A stretch of DNA of 10,271 nt, from contig CAMCBE010000040.1 of the NCBI GenBank assembly GCA_945872805.1, positions 1 to 10,271 of the forward strand, given 5' to 3'. The notes beneath the pieces were generated by a model that saw nothing but the letters and a program-made list of their open reading frames with translations, was not told the origin of the DNA and ran no database searches. Positions within the stretch are counted from its first letter, which is position 1. Each line of letters opens with the position of its first letter. Shown here piece by piece: positions 1-7,062 of the stretch. The position numbers and the translations under genes are program-made. This stretch comes from Chitinophaga pinensis. GTDB lineage: Bacteria > Bacteroidota > Bacteroidia > Chitinophagales > Chitinophagaceae.

Positions 1-1
1 C

Positions 2-367
2 ATTCAATCAAAGCCTCAATTGAAGTTGAATAGTATCAGTACAACTGTAGTAACCCAAGGGAGTGAGTTGCTTGTTACATTTCGCCTAACTGATAAAGAA
101 GGTGATTTTAACGATACCATCTGGGTACAAAAAGAAACATCCTCTTGTATCGACAGCGATTTCCTTGATTCAACTACGTACAAAATTCCTGTTGAGACTC
201 CAAGAAAAACCAATTTTGATGGAGTGGTCTCTATTACATTTTCTTATCCTACAGACCTTCAACCTCGATGTAATAAAGCAGACACTGCTGTCTTCACCTT
301 TTGGATCAAGGATGCAAAAGGCAATCAAAGTGACACGACCAAAACAGAACCAATCATCATACAGTAA
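2..367 (+). CDS. Partial (3' end) of a probable secreted or lipoprotein with an Ig-like beta-rich domain
   Basis: The reading frame is open from the left edge and stops with TAA at 365-367, so the true start lies outside the window. About 121 residues are visible. A TTG at 20 could be read as a start, but the frame runs straight through it and it looks internal. The sequence alternates hydrophobic and polar residues (beta-rich), and contains the phrase FRLTDKEGDFNDTIWV, then two cysteines (in SSCID and PRCNK) that could form a disulfide, and an extracellular-looking end (FWIKDAKGNQSDTT). From general knowledge, this 'D-x-EGD' style is common in small Bacteroidota cell-surface lipoproteins with Ig-like folds. 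That is inference, because the signal peptide is not in view. The gene lies 29 bp before the M42 peptidase on the same strand and may be cotranscribed with it. I do not recognise a specific family and assign no function. Confidence 0.75.
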   Translation: MQSKPQLKLNSISTTVVTQGSELLVTFRLTDKEGDFNDTIWVQKETSSCIDSDFLDSTTYKIPVETPRKTNFDGVVSITFSYPTDLQPRCNKADTAVFTFWIKDAKGNQSDTTKTEPIIIQ

Positions 368-396
368 TTCGCTGTTTGTTTTCAACTCAATACATC

Positions 397-1515
397 ATGG
401 CAAAAGCATCAAAACCGAAAGCAAAGTCTAAAAAATTATTATCCGACATCTCCTATTCTTTTTTAAAAACATACATCAACACCCCATCTCCTACCGGGTT
501 TGAATCAGGTGGACAAAAAGTATGGATGGAATACGTAAGGCCTTATGTAGATGAAATTTTTACGGATCCCTATGGATCTGCTGCAGGAATCATAAACCCC
601 TCACATGATTTCAAAGTGGTTATTGAGGCACATGCAGATGAGATCAGTTGGTTTGTCAATTATATTTCAGCTGAAGGACTCATTTATTTAAAACGAAATG
701 GTGGTGTGGATCATCAAATTGCTCCTGGAAAGCGTGTATTTATTCATGGGAAAAAAGGACTTGTAAAAGCTGTGTTCGGATGGCCCGCTATTCATACTAG
801 AATGGGAGGGAATGAACGAAAAGACCCACAGCCTTCTGTAGAAAACCTATTTTTAGATTGTGGTGCTCGAAACAAAAAAGAAGTTGAACAACTTGGTATC
901 CATATTGGTGCAGTAGCTACTTATGAGGAGGGCTATGATGAATTAGCCTATGATTATCTAATCGGAAGAGCTATGGATAACCGCGTAGGTGGTTTCATGA
1001 TTGCAGAAGTTGCTCGATTATTAAAAGCAAACAAGAAAAAACTACCCTATAGTCTATATGTAGTTAATGCCGTTCAGGAAGAAATTGGATTACGTGGTGC
1101 AGAAATGATTGCACGCAGAATAAAGCCAGATATCGCGATCATTACTGACGTTACCCATGATACCACTACCCCGATGGTGAATAAAATCATAGAAGGTGAT
1201 GTGGCATGTGGCAAAGGACCATCTCTTGCATTTGGACCAGCAATTCACAATAAATTACTTACACTCGTTGAACAAGTAGCCGAAAAAAACAAGATCCCTG
1301 TTCAAATGAGGACGGTGAGTAGAAGCACAGGCACTGATACTGATTCGTTTGCTTATGCCAATGAAGGATGCCCTTCTGTATTGATTTCACTTCCATTGAA
1401 ATACATGCATACAACGGTTGAAATGTTGCACAAGCATGACATTGAAGAAACAATTCATTTAATGTATGAGACCTTGTTGGCTATTTCGCCAAAAACAAAT
1501 TTGAGTTACTTCTAA
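397..1515 (+). CDS. M42 family metallopeptidase (glutamyl aminopeptidase / endoglucanase-M type)
   Basis: A cytosolic dinuclear metal aminopeptidase of 372 aa, a usual length for M42 (TET-type) enzymes, which assemble into large tetrahedral particles and trim peptides released by proteases. All expected active-site residues can be seen: His79 and Asp81 in EAHADEIS, bridging Asp194 in RAMDNRVGG, general-base Glu228 and metal ligand Glu229 in QEEIGLRGA, Asp251 in ITDVTHD, and His338 in YMHTTVE. Their spacing matches characterised M42 enzymes as I recall them. The stretch between about residues 100 and 180 corresponds to the inserted PDZ-like/dimerisation domain of the family. I chose ATG at 397; an in-frame TTG at 376 would add seven residues without any family support. 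The N-terminus is lysine-rich (MAKASKPKAKSKK) and has no signal peptide. The exact substrate preference cannot be read from sequence. Its TAA stop directly touches the stop of the convergent porQ gene. It could supply the peptide-trimming step after proteases such as Lon, which is encoded nearby, but that link is inference. Confidence 0.93.
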   Translation: MAKASKPKAKSKKLLSDISYSFLKTYINTPSPTGFESGGQKVWMEYVRPYVDEIFTDPYGSAAGIINPSHDFKVVIEAHADEISWFVNYISAEGLIYLKRNGGVDHQIAPGKRVFIHGKKGLVKAVFGWPAIHTRMGGNERKDPQPSVENLFLDCGARNKKEVEQLGIHIGAVATYEEGYDELAYDYLIGRAMDNRVGGFMIAEVARLLKANKKKLPYSLYVVNAVQEEIGLRGAEMIARRIKPDIAIITDVTHDTTTPMVNKIIEGDVACGKGPSLAFGPAIHNKLLTLVEQVAEKNKIPVQMRTVSRSTGTDTDSFAYANEGCPSVLISLPLKYMHTTVEMLHKHDIEETIHLMYETLLAISPKTNLSYF

Positions 1516-2550
1516 TTATTCTGATTTTCTAAACCGATAGGTAAGGCCAACTTGATTGTACCCAAGAGATACTTGGTAATTTGATCTACTAAAGCAAAAA
1601 TCAAGTCGTTGTAGTTTAAGTGTGATTCCATAGCTGAAACCTGTTAAGCCATTGGAAAAATTCTGTATTCTTAATTCCTTCCTTTTCAAAAAATTGTATC
1701 CCCCTGTTAATACAATTTTTTTTCCAAGCAGGATGTCTGTGGCTAAGATGACATGGCTAATCAATTTACCCACGAATCCACTTGCATCAGTACGACCATA
1801 ATTGTCTGTATTGAAAAAATTATCACTATAGAGAATATCAAATTGATGGATATGTTGTGCTGTTAAGGAAAATCGGATTGGCGCTTTTTCGAGCTGCTTG
1901 GTCAACCCGATAGTCATATCAAAGGGAAGGTCTTCCTGAATGCCTGCATAGGTAGTCATTTGTATGCCCATATTCTTTGCTGAAAATCCAAGCTGCATTA
2001 ATTTTTCCTCGTCGTAATAATTTAGACCAACATCCGTTGCCAAAGCACTACTCTTATACCCGCCATATCTGGAGTTGATAAACTTCAAGGTCAACCCATA
2101 ATGCCACCGAGTAGCATATTTCCTAGATGCACTTAATTGAACCACTTGGTCAAACGGGCTAAACGTACCTAATATATTTCCGGCTGCATCGGTCTGATCT
2201 AATGAACCATAGTTAAGATGATGAATAGATAAGGCAACCGTTGTATTGATTTTCTTAAGATGATGAACACCTATGGCATTGAACGCTGTTATGGTTGGTG
2301 CCAAAAACGTAAAATTCGTAGATACATTGCCGCCATTTTTATCCCTAAGCAGTGCAGGGTTTTCAGCGATCAGTCCTGGCTCGCCGGCGAAAGTTGAAAC
2401 ATTTTTTCCACCTAATGCACCGGTAAGAGGGTGCGACGGTAAGCTCAAAAAATTATACACCGAACTTCCGCCAAGTGTTTGGCCATTAAGTATAGTATGG
2501 GCTACACACAAAATGAATACGATTAACCAGGAATTGAAACGCTGTAGCAT
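1516..2550 (-). CDS. porQ: Type IX secretion system protein PorQ
   Basis: An outer-membrane beta-barrel-like protein of 344 aa, the usual length for PorQ. In Porphyromonas gingivalis PorQ acts with PorZ, PorU and PorV in the surface attachment complex, which processes type IX cargo proteins and anchors them to lipopolysaccharide. Residues 1 to about 23 form a signal peptide (hydrophobic run SWLIVFILCVAHTIL, cleavage probably near LNG/Q). The mature N-terminus has the family signature GGSSVYNFLSLP (27-38) followed by ALGGKNVS (45-52) and ENPALL (63-68). The rest is alternating beta-strand sequence ending in GLTYRF plus a short charged tail. The ATG at 2548-2550 directly precedes the signal peptide. 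A terminator-like hairpin lies 26 nt upstream, so porQ probably has its own promoter or depends on readthrough from lon. No clear TAnnTTTG element is seen in that gap. Its presence suggests the organism uses type IX secretion; the core membrane genes are not in this window. Confidence 0.88.
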   Translation of the reverse strand: MLQRFNSWLIVFILCVAHTILNGQTLGGSSVYNFLSLPSHPLTGALGGKNVSTFAGEPGLIAENPALLRDKNGGNVSTNFTFLAPTITAFNAIGVHHLKKINTTVALSIHHLNYGSLDQTDAAGNILGTFSPFDQVVQLSASRKYATRWHYGLTLKFINSRYGGYKSSALATDVGLNYYDEEKLMQLGFSAKNMGIQMTTYAGIQEDLPFDMTIGLTKQLEKAPIRFSLTAQHIHQFDILYSDNFFNTDNYGRTDASGFVGKLISHVILATDILLGKKIVLTGGYNFLKRKELRIQNFSNGLTGFSYGITLKLQRLDFCFSRSNYQVSLGYNQVGLTYRFRKSE

Positions 2551-2576
2551 TCATTAAAATTAAGCTAAGAATCCAT

Positions 2577-2604
2577 AAAAAAAATCCCCCATGGAAATGG
2601 GGGA
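2577..2604 (-). terminator. Intrinsic terminator downstream of lon
   Basis: On the - strand an 8-bp perfect stem (TCCCCCAT / ATGGGGGA, 2585-2604) closes a 4-nt loop and is followed by eight consecutive T residues (the A run at 2577-2584 on the + strand). This is a textbook Rho-independent terminator for transcripts coming from lon, whose stop is 92 nt upstream. It ends only 26 nt before the porQ start codon. Confidence 0.85.
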
Positions 2605-2696
2605 AGTTCTTTAACCATAAAACAATCAATATATGTAGCAAAATGCTCTGGCTCTTAAACAGCTCAAGCAGAGAGATTGTTTACGGCCTATAAAAA

Positions 2697-5099
2697 TTAA
2701 TTTAATGCCAAATCCAGTACTTGCTGCATGGTTTTGACATAGTGAAATTTCACTCCCTTAATAAATTCGGGATTAATTTCAAGCACGTCCTTTTCGTTTT
2801 GCCAACACAAAACGATTTCTTTCAACCCAGCGCGTTTTGCTGCAAGAATCTTTTCCTTAATCCCTCCAACTGGCAATACTTGACCACGAAGAGTGATCTC
2901 CCCTGTCATAGCCATAAAAGGCTTAACTCTTCTACCTGTAAACGCTGAGGCGAGTGCTGTCATCATCGTAATACCTGCACTTGGTCCATCTTTCGGTACG
3001 GCTCCTTCTGGAACGTGCACATGTACCTTTTTATTTTTAAACAGTTCAGGGTCTATCCCTATTTTTTTTGCGTTTGATTGGAGGTATGTATATGCGGTGC
3101 TTGCGCTTTCCTTCATCACAGTTCCTAGGTTTCCTGTTAGTTGCAGATCTCCTTTACCATCACTAATACTTGTTTCAATAAATAGAATGTCCCCTCCTAC
3201 ATAGGTCCATGCCAATCCTACTGCCACTCCTGGCATGTTAGCGATTTTATATAAGTCATTGCTATATCGCGGCCTACCCAAGATCCTAATAACATCTGGC
3301 TGAGTTAGCGTAGCCTTTACCTTCCCTTTTACGGCGACTACTTTAGCTAAACTGCGCATTATACTGGCAAGCTGGCGATCAAGTTCCCTAACACCACTTT
3401 CGCGTGTATAATTTTCAATAATGAATGTCATAACAGGCGTGCTCACTTTGATATTGTGCTCTTTAAGTCCGTGCAACTCCTTTTGCTTAGGAAGCAAATG
3501 CTTTTGTGCGATTTTCTCTTTCTCTTCTACCGCGTATCCCGTAAGGTCAATTATCTCAAGGCGATCGCGCAGCGCGGGCTGAATACTTTGAATATCATTC
3601 GCTGTTGCTACAAATAACACTTTACTTAAATCATATTCAAGTTCAAGATAGTTATCGTAAAATGTATTGTTTTGTTCAGGATCGAGTACTTCAAGGAGAG
3701 CTGACGATGGATCGCCTCTCATATCCTTACCCACTTTATCAATTTCATCCAAGATGAGCACAGGATTAGATGATTTTACTTTTCTGATGGATTGGAGTAT
3801 TCGTCCAGGCATTGCACCAATATAGGTTTTGCGATGGCCTCTAATCTCACTCTCATCATGTAATCCACCTAAGCTAAAACGAACATATTTTCTGCCTATG
3901 GCATTAGATATGCTTTTACCCAATGATGTTTTACCTATACCTGGAGGTCCGACGAAACAAAGAATTGGGCTTTTCATATCCCCCTTCAATTTCAGTACCG
4001 CAAGGTATTCTAGAATTCGTTCTTTGATTTTATGCATGCCATAATGATCGTTGTCCAATATTTTTTTAGCTTTTTTGAGATCATAACTATCCTGAGTATA
4101 GTCATCCCAAGGAAGATCAAGCATCAAATCAACATGATTGTATACAGTAGAATAATCAGGAGTACTCGGATGCATTCTTTCTAACTTTTCTATTTCTTTT
4201 TGAAAAAGTTCTTTTGCAGCAGCAGGCCATTTTTTATTTTCCCCTGCTTTTTTCATCTCAATCAACTCTCTATCATTAGAATCACCACCTAGCTCTTCTC
4301 GTATGCTTTTCAATTGCTGCTGAAGAAAATATTCTCGCTGTTGTTTATCAAGCTCTGTTTTTGTTTTGGTAGTGACTTTGTTTTTCAGTTCAGCAAACTG
4401 CAATTCATTTTGAAGCAACTTTAACAACATTTCAGCTCTAGCTCGAAGGTCATTCATCTCCAGCAGTTTCTGCTTTTCAATTAATTCGCCGTTGAGGTTA
4501 CTGCCTACAAAATGAATAAGGAAAGCTGGATTTTCTATGTTACGTAAAATAATGGAAGCCTCTGTAGGAATGTTGGGAGATAATTGAATGATCTGGGCAG
4601 CAAGGTCTTTAATGGATGCAACTGATGCGTCGAATGGTTTATCATCACTGATGATTTCATCTTCAAGTGTTTCGATTTCTCCTTTAAAATAGGGATCTTC
4701 TGAGGTGATTTTCTTTAATGAAAATCTTCGTTTTCCTTGAAGAATCGCGGTAGTTCCTCCATCAGGCATTTTAATCAATTTGATAATTTTGGCTACGGTT
4801 CCAATGTTCACCAAATCTTCAATGCCCGGATCTTCTACATTGCTGTCTTTTTGTGCAAGTACCCCAACTAATTTGTCAGTTTTGTACGACTCAGCGATGG
4901 CTTTAATGGATTTATCCCTGCCCACTGTGATGGGTATCACTACGCCAGGGAAAAGGACTGTATTTCGAAGTGGAAGTAAGGGCAACTCACTAGGAATGAC
5001 GGTTTCATCTGCGCCATCACCATCCCCTTCGTTTAGTGGAATGATGGGCATAAAATCCATTTCATCTTCTTGCTGCATATATTTCTTCATTAAATCCAT
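2697..5099 (-). CDS. lon: ATP-dependent protease Lon (LonA, S16 family)
   Basis: An 800-aa cytosolic AAA+ serine protease that degrades misfolded and selected regulatory proteins; the length is normal for LonA. Domains in order: an acidic leader (about 9-33, rich in Asp/Glu, as seen in other Bacteroidota Lon proteins), the N-terminal substrate-binding LON domain (about 38-235, beginning LPLLPLRNTVLFPG), a coiled-coil linker (about 235-370), the AAA+ module with Walker A GPPGIGKT (384-391), Walker B VLILDE (447-452) and candidate arginine fingers in the ALRDRLE stretch (509-515), then the protease domain from about 600. The catalytic dyad is intact: Ser707 in KDGPSAGIT and Lys750 in GGIKEKIL, 43 residues apart as in E. 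coli Lon. ATG at 5097-5099 is chosen; the Met at residue 4 is an equally plausible start. Terminators lie on both sides (5187-5219 upstream, 2577-2604 downstream), so it appears to be monocistronic. The 87 nt between the upstream terminator and the start must hold its promoter. A TATAAT-like box sits there on the - strand (5130-5135) with no good upstream partner. I see no obvious heat-shock operator. Confidence 0.98.
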   Translation of the reverse strand: MDLMKKYMQQEDEMDFMPIIPLNEGDGDGADETVIPSELPLLPLRNTVLFPGVVIPITVGRDKSIKAIAESYKTDKLVGVLAQKDSNVEDPGIEDLVNIGTVAKIIKLIKMPDGGTTAILQGKRRFSLKKITSEDPYFKGEIETLEDEIISDDKPFDASVASIKDLAAQIIQLSPNIPTEASIILRNIENPAFLIHFVGSNLNGELIEKQKLLEMNDLRARAEMLLKLLQNELQFAELKNKVTTKTKTELDKQQREYFLQQQLKSIREELGGDSNDRELIEMKKAGENKKWPAAAKELFQKEIEKLERMHPSTPDYSTVYNHVDLMLDLPWDDYTQDSYDLKKAKKILDNDHYGMHKIKERILEYLAVLKLKGDMKSPILCFVGPPGIGKTSLGKSISNAIGRKYVRFSLGGLHDESEIRGHRKTYIGAMPGRILQSIRKVKSSNPVLILDEIDKVGKDMRGDPSSALLEVLDPEQNNTFYDNYLELEYDLSKVLFVATANDIQSIQPALRDRLEIIDLTGYAVEEKEKIAQKHLLPKQKELHGLKEHNIKVSTPVMTFIIENYTRESGVRELDRQLASIMRSLAKVVAVKGKVKATLTQPDVIRILGRPRYSNDLYKIANMPGVAVGLAWTYVGGDILFIETSISDGKGDLQLTGNLGTVMKESASTAYTYLQSNAKKIGIDPELFKNKKVHVHVPEGAVPKDGPSAGITMMTALASAFTGRRVKPFMAMTGEITLRGQVLPVGGIKEKILAAKRAGLKEIVLCWQNEKDVLEINPEFIKGVKFHYVKTMQQVLDLALN

Positions 5100-5186
5100 A
5101 TAATTATTTTACGTCAACTTGGCAGACTCATTATATAATTAATGAAAATGCAGTGAACCCTCTATACATGTCAACTTTAATGCCAT

Positions 5187-5219
5187 AAAAAAGGTCCTGG
5201 CTATTAACCAAGACCTTTT
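5187..5219 (-). terminator. Intrinsic terminator downstream of the PorT-family barrel gene
   Basis: On the - strand AAAAGGTC at 5212-5219 pairs with GACCTTTT at 5189-5196. The stem continues inward through one G-T wobble and TGG/CCA to about 12 bp with a 7-nt loop, and a run of six T residues ends it. It lies 19 nt past the stop of the 194-aa gene and isolates lon from that gene. Because the stem is flanked by A on one side and T on the other, it could also stop + strand transcription, but no gene points that way. Confidence 0.85.
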
Positions 5220-5238
5220 AGTCATATGTTTGATTTAT

Positions 5239-5823
5239 TTACAGCGTGAATCCCAATCCAGCTTGCAAAGATTGTGATCTCCATTTATCTCGATTATCGA
5301 TATCATTTATGTTAGATAAGCCCACAACGTACCTGGCGTAAACCCTAAATTTCAAGACATTGAGTTGTGCGCCAGCTAATACCGAAATATCTCCCTTTTT
5401 AAAAGCATCCGTACCATTTGCAACCAGCGTTTTCGTTTGATTCATCAAAACGCCGAATTGTGGACCAGCATTAAACGTGATGAATGGAATAGGCCTAAAG
5501 GCTAATAAAACTGGAATACTCAAATAATGAAGCTTAATATCAGAAACATTCGCAAGAGATACGTCTCCATATAGACTTGTATACGAATTACCTGCTCGTA
5601 GGTTTGTTTCACTAAACAATACTTCAGGCGCTAGACCAAATTTTTTAGTCAGCATTAACTCAGAGAATAAGCCTGCATGATAACCAAAATTAAATCCACT
5701 TTGGAATGACTTTCCAGAAGCGTCTGAAAGGTTTGCACCCACTTTTGCACCGATATGAATTCCTTGTGCACTGCCCGATGCAACCAAAAAAAATAAGATA
5801 ACAATTGCGAATACGTTTTTCAT
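5239..5823 (-). CDS. PorT-family small outer-membrane beta-barrel protein (porin family)
   Basis: A 194-aa exported protein with a clear signal peptide (MKNVFAIVILFFLVASGSAQ, cleavage after about residue 20). The mature part resembles the eight-stranded OMP_b-brl_2/PorT-like family very common in Bacteroidota: start IHIGAKVGANLSD (22-34), a central strand LHYLSIPVLLAF (98-109), GPQFGVLM (120-127), VYARYVVGLSNIND (161-174), and a C-terminus of alternating residues ending in a hydrophobic/aromatic pattern (LQAGLGFTL). Members are outer-membrane proteins of mostly unknown function. True PorT is a type IX secretion component, but the wider family has many paralogues, so I give no symbol. The ATG at 5821-5823 begins the signal peptide. 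Its leader contains four copies of a hexamer seven nt before the start codon, and an inverted repeat about 40 nt upstream. A strong terminator follows the stop. Confidence 0.85.
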   Translation of the reverse strand: MKNVFAIVILFFLVASGSAQGIHIGAKVGANLSDASGKSFQSGFNFGYHAGLFSELMLTKKFGLAPEVLFSETNLRAGNSYTSLYGDVSLANVSDIKLHYLSIPVLLAFRPIPFITFNAGPQFGVLMNQTKTLVANGTDAFKKGDISVLAGAQLNVLKFRVYARYVVGLSNINDIDNRDKWRSQSLQAGLGFTL

Positions 5824-5830
5824 ATTATAC

Positions 5831-5854
5831 GATTTAGATTTAGATTTAGATTTA
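5831..5854 (-). repeat. Four perfect tandem copies of the hexamer TAAATC
   Basis: Read on the - strand, the leader of the 194-aa barrel gene contains (TAAATC)x4 with no mismatch, ending 7 nt before the ATG. Unit length is 6 bp and total length is 24 bp. The tract lies where the ribosome binds or in the 5' untranslated region. Copy-number change by slippage would alter spacing upstream of the start codon but not any reading frame. Confidence 0.95.
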
Positions 5855-5863
5855 AATATAATT

Positions 5864-5883
5864 AAACAAGATTAGTCTTGTTT
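5864..5883. repeat. 8-bp inverted repeat with 4-nt loop between two outer-membrane protein genes
   Basis: AAACAAGA (5864-5871) and TCTTGTTT (5876-5883) are perfectly complementary around TTAG. The repeat sits 44 nt after the stop of the 346-aa gene and 40 nt before the start of the 194-aa gene. On the - strand it is followed by an AT-rich, only partly T-rich tract, so it may be a weak terminator for the upstream gene. Its position also fits a regulator-binding site for the downstream gene. The sequence alone does not decide. Confidence 0.6.
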
Positions 5884-5927
5884 TGCGTGAAAAACGATGA
5901 TGCAAACATTAAAAAAATGATAAAATA

Positions 5928-6968
5928 CTAAAAAGTTAATCCAACGCTCACATTAAAAATATGGCTTAGTCGATTACCTGAAGAATTATTCAGATAGTAT
6001 CCTAAAAAATAGCCGGTTGAGAAAGATACAGCATCTTTGATATAGGTCAGGTTTGCGGAAAGGGCTATGGTTTGAAGGGAGACTTGTGAAGTGGTTGAAT
6101 TTTTATTTGTTCGAATTCGATAAATTTTTCTTATGCGATCATCGTCAATTTCTCTTTCAGGCCTTTCGGGAATTTTCATAGTAGATTTGATGCCATACGA
6201 CTGCATTCCTCCAATCACATTTAATTGAGGAACAAAAGTCAATGCATCTTTCTTAGTAAAAATATGATCAAAAACAAAAGAGTGTGACAATCCTGCAATC
6301 AAAGAAAGGTCATTTAAGGTAACTTTTGAAGTGTCCGAAATCCACCGATAATCACCATTCAATTTAATTGGAATAACAGAGATGTCTTTGTATTGTCCTT
6401 TTGCCCAACCAAACGCCAAGGATGGTCGAAGCCATTTTTTTCTACCTTGGACATATGCATATACTTCATGTTCATATGGGGTTGAAACAGCGGACATCTT
6501 TTTTATATAGTATGAATATGAAACACCATACATTATCTTTTTATTTATTTTATCAAACGAAGGAGATAATGCCGTTTGATATAACGAAAATTTACCATCA
6601 ACCGTGCTCAGGTAGGATGTTGCCGAAAAACCTAATCCAGTTTTATGATAATATGAAATTGAAGGAGAAACAGCCATATTACTATTGCTATATTGCTGAG
6701 CATTAAAGGCATTATTTTTAGTGCTATACAATCTATTGCTTACTGAGGTATAAAAAGAAAAGAAGCTAACAGGCTTATTCATTGAGTCTAACAAAGACCT
6801 CAATTCGGACAACAAACTGTCATTTTTAAATGAGGAGATATCTGAATACATTGATGCTGAATCAAGATTCGGTGCATTAGATTGAGCAACTGTGTAACTT
6901 GAAATGAATAAAGACAATACGAAAAGAGAAATGTAAATACAATTTGTCTTTTTGTGCAGGTTCATCAT
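5928..6968 (-). CDS. Probable outer-membrane beta-barrel protein of unknown function
   Basis: A 346-aa protein that I do not recognise as a named family. Residues 1 to about 29 form a signal peptide (positive MNLHKKTNC, hydrophobic IYISLFVLSLFISSY, cleavage likely after TVAQ). A short polar, Ser/Asp-rich stretch follows (30-65). From about residue 68 to the end there are repeated amphipathic beta-strand patterns rich in Tyr, Phe and Ser (for example SFFSFYTSVSNRLY, VSYSYYIKK, LIAGLSHSFVF, VSFSTGYFLGYYL), and the last strand ends in Phe (HIFNVSVGLTF). That is typical of an outer-membrane barrel whose C-terminal aromatic residue is recognised by the assembly machinery. A charged loop (about 266-290, with PERPEREIDDDRIRK) would be an extracellular or periplasmic excursion. 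Two ATG codons in a row (6968 and 6965) give interchangeable starts. The coding sequence is preceded at 13 nt by a long inverted repeat. Substrate and role are unknown. Confidence 0.75.
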   Translation of the reverse strand: MMNLHKKTNCIYISLFVLSLFISSYTVAQSNAPNLDSASMYSDISSFKNDSLLSELRSLLDSMNKPVSFFSFYTSVSNRLYSTKNNAFNAQQYSNSNMAVSPSISYYHKTGLGFSATSYLSTVDGKFSLYQTALSPSFDKINKKIMYGVSYSYYIKKMSAVSTPYEHEVYAYVQGRKKWLRPSLAFGWAKGQYKDISVIPIKLNGDYRWISDTSKVTLNDLSLIAGLSHSFVFDHIFTKKDALTFVPQLNVIGGMQSYGIKSTMKIPERPEREIDDDRIRKIYRIRTNKNSTTSQVSLQTIALSANLTYIKDAVSFSTGYFLGYYLNNSSGNRLSHIFNVSVGLTF

Positions 6969-6981
6969 AAAATGAATTTTG

Positions 6982-7022
6982 GTTCTTTATTCAATCCCAA
7001 TATTTAGTATTGAATAAAGAAC
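6982..7022. repeat. 14-bp perfect inverted repeat with 13-nt loop in the leader of the 346-aa gene
   Basis: GTTCTTTATTCAAT (6982-6995) is matched exactly by ATTGAATAAAGAAC (7009-7022). The element lies 13 nt upstream of the ATG of the 346-aa outer-membrane gene and 40 nt past the stop of the phosphoesterase gene. Neither strand has a proper T run directly after the stem, so it is not a typical intrinsic terminator. It could be an RNA hairpin next to the translation start, a dyad operator, or a T-tract-poor transcript end for the phosphoesterase operon. Confidence 0.85.
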
Positions 7023-7062
7023 GAAAATAAACGCTATTTATTTAAATTCAATGTTAAAAAAA

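Noticed and set aside
20..22. TTG as the start of the first gene
   Set aside because: The same frame is open to the left edge and the sequence there reads as continuous protein, so the gene is more likely truncated by the window.
376..396. TTG start that would lengthen the M42 peptidase by seven residues
   Set aside because: The ATG at 397 gives a normal-length protein, and the extra residues have no resemblance to family N-termini.
2273..2557. 94-codon frame on the + strand opposite porQ
   Set aside because: It is antisense to a well-supported gene, shows no recognisable domain, and is best explained as a shadow of porQ coding sequence.
2644..2675. Imperfect hairpin (CTCTG/CAGAG) just after the lon stop
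   Set aside because: The stem is interrupted and not followed by a T run; the perfect hairpin at 2585-2604 explains termination better.
2893..5103. Several 70-107-codon + strand frames opposite lon
   Set aside because: Lon is intact and strongly conserved on the other strand; these frames have proline/serine-rich low-information sequence typical of antisense shadows.
5130..5135. TATAAT-like -10 box for lon on the - strand
   Set aside because: There is no matching -35 or -33 element at suitable distance, and AT-rich sequence gives such boxes by chance, so it is not listed as a promoter.
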